From contig CM069436.1 in the NCBI GenBank assembly GCA_035610365.1, positions 90,149,912-90,213,911 of the forward strand: a DNA stretch of 64,000 bases, in the 5' to 3' direction. Made by a program: the position numbers and the translations under genes. Each line of letters opens with the position of its first letter. Position 1 is the stretch's first letter. The notes under the pieces were generated by a model that worked only from the letters and a program-made list of their open reading frames with translations, was not told where the DNA came from and ran no database searches. Below, in pieces: positions 59,624-64,000 of this stretch. This DNA is from Aquatica leii. Lineage: Eukaryota; Arthropoda; Insecta; Coleoptera; Lampyridae.

Positions 59624-61980
59624 CAGAGGTTCCCAAACTTTTTTGTGTCGCAGAACCTGATACCTGATATTGATTTTTTGTAAATTTCTAACTGTAGTGA
59701 AGTTCAGTGTTAAAAACACATGTTAAGTTTTACACATTTATTAATTCAATTTAAATTAAAACTACTCAAAATAAAATTTTGTATCTGCTATATAAAATAT
59801 ACGTAACATAAAATAAACTAAGCAATAAGTAAATGTTTTTAGTGAGAAAGATGTACCTGATGCTTTAATAATAAATTATCAACAGTTGACGTCGATTTTG
59901 TAAGATTTAATCTTAAATTTCCTTGGCTAATGATGTCCAATCTGTTTCTTCTTTTTGTTAGGAGATTGGTAAGAGCGCTGAACCCTCTTTCCACTAGGTA
60001 TGACGATGGAAAGGAAATTAAAAATTTCCTCGTTATATTTCATAATACGGGATAAGTAACGGGTATGTTGTTTTGCAGCCAGAATTTCTGATATCCGTTA
60101 TTAAACTGAACCTTAAGTTCTTCGATTGTACTTAGTTCAGTCAGTCCCTCTTGTATTATGACATTTGTTTCTTCTAAGTCACCATATGAGTTAATTATCC
60201 ACGGTGGTATTACCCTAGTCAAAACATCCTCAAACCTATAGTTTCAAAATCTGAATAGAAGGCATTTAAATGTTGAACATAGTTTGAAACGTAGTTTTTC
60301 TGGCAGTTTGTCTGTGACAAATTGGGAAACTAAGAAAATGCGCCCCCTCTAGTATTTTGCTTTATTAGGTAAACACTGGCAAAAAACGCTCTTTAAGTGG
60401 AATTTGTTTTAATCAAATTTAGACTGTGTAGATTGTAACTGCAAATTAACCATATTAAATTTTGTAAACAAATCTGTTAAATATGCGATATCTGTTATTT
60501 ACTTTATTCAATTGTCTTTTAAAATTTTATCTTTAGTATCCAGAAATTCTAAAATAGTTTCAAAAAGTGCAAAAAATCTTGTCAAACATAAGCCTTTCGA
60601 CACCCAGCGTACTTCAGTGTGAAGAAGTAATTGATGAAAGTGTTCGTCATTTCCTTCACACAACTGCGCAAGTAACCGCGTATTCAACGCGTTGCTTCGC
60701 ATTAGGTTTACTGCATCAATGACTAAATAAAGAAATGAAAAAAATTCAAGAAACTCAAATTTTTTGCAACTAAATGTTGCCGATGAATGACGCAATGTAT
60801 TGCTAACACCCTTGACACATTTTGTTTTAAATAACTTATAAATCCACGTCCAACCATGGAAGGTGCTTCATCTGCAGCTATTAAATTATTAAATACATTA
60901 TATTTAATAAATGGATTGCTTTTTCAATGAAGTAATCCTTCAAAACATAAAATATTGATTCACTTTTAGTGTCGGTTGTCAAAGTTCTTGCAAAGAGCAG
61001 TTCTTCGTAGATTTCTTGATTCATAATAAAACGAACATATGCTAATAATAATGCTGCATTGCCAGGTAAAGTTGACTCGTCTAGTTGTATTGAGAAATGG
61101 GTCGATTGCAAATAATTACACAAGAAGCCTTCAATATTAGAACTCATTTCATCAATACGTCTTTCAACAGTATTGTTGCTTAAGGGACTTCTTTTAATGA
61201 TATCAGATGCAGGTTTGTGTAAAACAATTTTTAAAACCTCTTCAACGGCTGGCAAAATTAACTTCTCTCCGATTGTATGCGGTTTTCTGAAGTTTATCTT
61301 TGAGTGTTTGAAAGTATTTCAAATCTTTATCTGTTTTATTAGGATGACATCTTCTCAGATGATCCTGCAGCTTAGATGGTTTCATAGAGTCATTGCCCAA
61401 AAGTTTGTTGCATAAAAGGCACATAGGCAATTGTTTGTCCGACAATGACGGAATGAAGCCAAGTTTCAAATAATCAAACACTGTACTGTCTACATTTTTC
61501 TTTTTAGATTCGGACATGGCATCAGTCATCTGTGGGCAAAATTAATCTATTTAAATAATACATAAAGTCCAGTAGCTGTATATTAAAAAATCAAAGTCAA
61601 ATTTAAATCGTATGGACTCAGATTTTATGGCAAACATAGGCGTACAGCCATTATCAATAAATGTGAGAAGGGGAATGTTATGAATGTTACTTAAGGTTTT
61701 GATATGATGGAGTTTTAAGGAAATTTGAAAGTAACATGACAAAAAACGTTAAAATAAAATATTATACAACGAATAATAATAACAAATTGTTATGCGATTT
61801 ATTTCTACGTACATTCGGCTGTCATGTGTAAAAATTCACTGGTTCCACTTTAGCAATAATACAAAACTTGTGTAAGTTGAGATCCACTATCGTGGACCCC
61901 CATTTTCATTTCATGGACCCCCACATTTTTTTCGCTGGCGTAGACCCCTTGCAGGTTGTAAATAATAAAAACCATTAAAA
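59624..61980 (-). mobile_element. hAT transposon of the ZBED5-like group, decayed
   Basis: The left end CAGAGGTTCCCAAACTTTTTTG (59624 on) is a typical hAT terminal sequence. The right side, about 61890-61980, has GGGGGTCCA repeats (read on the minus strand) that fit the 5' leader of such elements. I could not find the matching right terminal repeat or the 8-base target duplication. The transposase lies between them on the minus strand. Confidence 0.65.
59870..61529 (-). pseudogene. ZBED5/SCAND3-like hAT transposase
   Basis: The N terminus starts at 61529 with MTDAMSESKKKNVDSTVFDY. A BED zinc finger follows, CLLCNKLLGNDSMKPSKLQD with HLRRCHPNKTDKDL (61320-61425). The second part holds KPASDIIKRSPLSNNTVERR and HFSIQLDESTLPGNAALLLA (near 61075-61110), with the first catalytic Asp, and MNQEIYEELLFARTL. 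The third part has NLMRSNALNTRLLAQLCEGN then LLLHTEVRWVSKGLCLTRFF (60590-60640). The dimerisation region ends with FPSSYLVERGFSALTNLLTK and RRNRLDI near 59930-60020. Frame breaks lie near 60480, 60800-60900 and 61250. In this family some copies have become host genes, but this one is broken. Confidence 0.8.
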
Positions 61981-64000
61981 AATTTAAAACTATGTTGAAA
62001 CTAATAAAGATTTATTTTGAAACTGTATAGAATTTGTTGAATTCTATTAATTCTAAACTTGCATCTGTTTTCCCTTTTTATATAATTAATTTTTTATTCA
62101 TGATTCTATATTTTTATTAAACGTGTTGTAGGTACTAAATCAACAGTCACAAGATAATGTTTTTTATTTGCATATTTTTTGGATACAAACCTTTATCAAC
62201 ACATGCATTTGGAACTAATTAACACTACTAGATATTAAAAATACTGCACATTTGGTTGTAGTTTACGTAGTAGTAAATGTGGTCAAAAAGATATTATTAT
62301 ACATAAATGTTGTATTTCTAGTTAGTAGTTAGTCGTTGTAACTGTTTTATAGTTTATAATTAAAGTGTTATTGCATTGCATTGTGTGGCGCTGTAATCGT
62401 ATTTTGCCAGAAATTCGCTACTAAGCGACCTGCAAATATCTGACTATTTTATAATTATCAATTCGTCAAACGTTATTTTACTTTAGCTTTGATTTGAGAT
62501 CTTCGCGTATTTTTCTCATATTTATTGTTACTATTAGTGCTTTATTGCTTATTTAAAGTCTTTGTTAAGACTATTCTACTACTAATTTAAAAGTTCACTG
62601 TAAGTAAAGTTTTAAAATTTTTTTTTAGGTTAACGATTTTCCTGTTTGTAGGAGTTTTTTAAACAATGGTTTTGGATGAAAGAGTTATTCCATAGTCAAG
62701 GACATGAAATTATATATAACGTTTATAAATTTAAGTTAACCGAAAAAAAAAAACAAGTACAGCTTTCGATTCCAGGTTCATAAGATCTTAAAAGACAAAT
62801 AAATGTAACTATTGCAAAAAAAATTAATTGTGTTTTTTTTGCTTTTACAAACTGGCTTAGTTTTAAATAGAAACTTAATCGTTGGTTTGAATTGAGATAA
62901 CACTTGCAAGGTAGGCAAAATACTGATATGTGATTGTGGGTATCTCATGAACTACTATTAAAGGAAACTATGTATATCAAATTTTTACTTTTTCTTAATA
63001 CAAGTTTGTAGAGGCATTTCATTATGTCGTGAACTGTGACCTTGAGTTGAAAATCGAAATTAATTAACTAAAAATTGAAAATTTGACAAGTCTAAATGAA
63101 TCTCAAAAACGTTAGTTCATATAAAAGACAACCATGTCAATAAAATTTTTTAATAATTTAAAAATAATTATATATTTATATATTCAATAAAAATAAGCAG
63201 TAATGAAGACTTGCTAACTACAAATACAACGACAAAAGCAGTTATAGGTTAGCAAAAATGTTACGCCAAATATTTGTAAGACGAATGATAGCTACATTTT
63301 GACATTAACTGATTACAGCTCCACAGTTCACGAGATCCTAAAAGACTTCTAAATACTCACATTTTGTCAAAAATTGCAAATGGCCGATTCTGGCTTCACT
63401 TTTTTATATGCAACTAAGATTCGGGTCAGCGAGTTTAGTACATTAGTAGTATTGGTAAACATCCTTGTTGTTTACATATACATTCAAATTTAAATAACTG
63501 CGTTTTAACCAATTTTAAATGTTAATTTGTTGATTATATAATACAACAGATAGAGCAATAATATAATAAAATTTTAAAAATAACAAGATTTAAAAAATAC
63601 AATTTATTTGCGTTTTCTTTAAAAAAATTTTTCCAATTGTGGTAACCGTGTTTAAATCTTTAAAATTACCTACACAAATATCACATTTAAAAGCAAAAAA
63701 TTCAGATTACATCCCTTTTTAGGTAAACTTTAATGTTAATCATCAATAAAAAATTCGATTGTTAAATCTTTACCAAGAACGACGTCAAAGGTTAAATTAC
63801 AATTTTTTATATTTACATCAAGAATACGAATTTTGAAAATAAAATCAAATCGAGAACCGCAACTCAAGGAATAAAACATGAAAAAAAAATTTAACGTAAC
63901 ATAGCACATAAAACATTTTGTAGTAAAATTTATGCAAGCTCTACAAAGAATTGCAATTATAATTTTTAGTGCAGCGCTTTTATTCATAGAGGCATAAAAA
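61981..64000. other. AT-rich stretch without supported features
   Basis: No coding or repeat structure was supported. The open frame at 63736-63987 on the minus strand has no known motif and runs towards the window edge, so it cannot be judged. Confidence 0.4.

Noticed and set aside
1..64000. CRISPR arrays, bacterial operons or rRNA genes
   Set aside because: None is seen. Introns, LINEs and LTR elements show that the window is from an animal nuclear genome. The GC-rich patch at 40700-41570 looked rDNA-like at first, but it lies within the R1-like LINE and I could not match it to rRNA.

Overview
This is AT-rich insect genomic DNA. The only clearly recognisable host coding sequence is the last coding exon of a serotonin 5-HT7-type receptor on the minus strand (19205-19825). 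Everything else I can name is a transposable element, nearly all decayed. GT-AG introns, receptor sequence typical of insects and the mix of element families (Ty3/Gypsy, Penelope, non-LTR LINEs, hAT, pogo, piggyBac, mariner) all fit an insect. The order cannot be fixed from the sequence.

Layout. 1-3454 is non-coding apart from a possible promoter (CRE, TATA, Inr near 2736-2810). 3455-10806 is a full-length but dead Ty3/Gypsy element with LTRs, a 4-bp AGTT target duplication, a primer-binding site, gag, an A AAA AAC slippery site, protease, RT, RNase H and integrase. 10807-11600 holds a small inverted repeat and a possible two-exon coding fragment. 11601-19200 is an AT desert with one transposase tail relic, followed by the receptor exon. 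20963-22132 holds two inverted-repeat structures, one a roughly 730-bp fold-back. 23000-27010 is a graveyard: an integrase finger, a LINE RNase H, a LINE reverse transcriptase and a Penelope-like element with a GIY-YIG nuclease. 27986-28068 is a strong 83-nt hairpin. 30340-33763 holds a Tc1/mariner-like transposase and an intron-bearing hAT (CGBP1-like) gene. 37250-38794 is a relic of an uncharacterised multicopy insect family. 39119-42691 is a DD41D mariner-like transposon split by an R1-like LINE with a 9-bp target duplication. 46378-47520 is a truncated Gypsy element. 47827-49758 is pogo-like, 52440-53600 piggyBac-like, 53925-54400 the 3' end of a second Penelope, 55080-55950 another LINE RT, 57600-57780 a palindrome of Penelope termini, and 59624-61980 a ZBED-type hAT.

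The most interesting signal is at 46526-47353. Directly after, and in frame with, the tail of a Gypsy integrase lies a macro domain closely resembling OARD1/TARG1 ADP-ribosyl hydrolase, with the equivalents of its catalytic Lys and Asp kept. A CCCH zinc finger follows, then a polypurine tract and an LTR. A retrotransposon carrying an ADP-ribose-processing module fused to pol is, to my knowledge, not a standard architecture. Second in interest is a hammerhead ribozyme core in the Penelope palindrome at 57668-57730, with weaker versions of the same motif beside two other Penelope copies.
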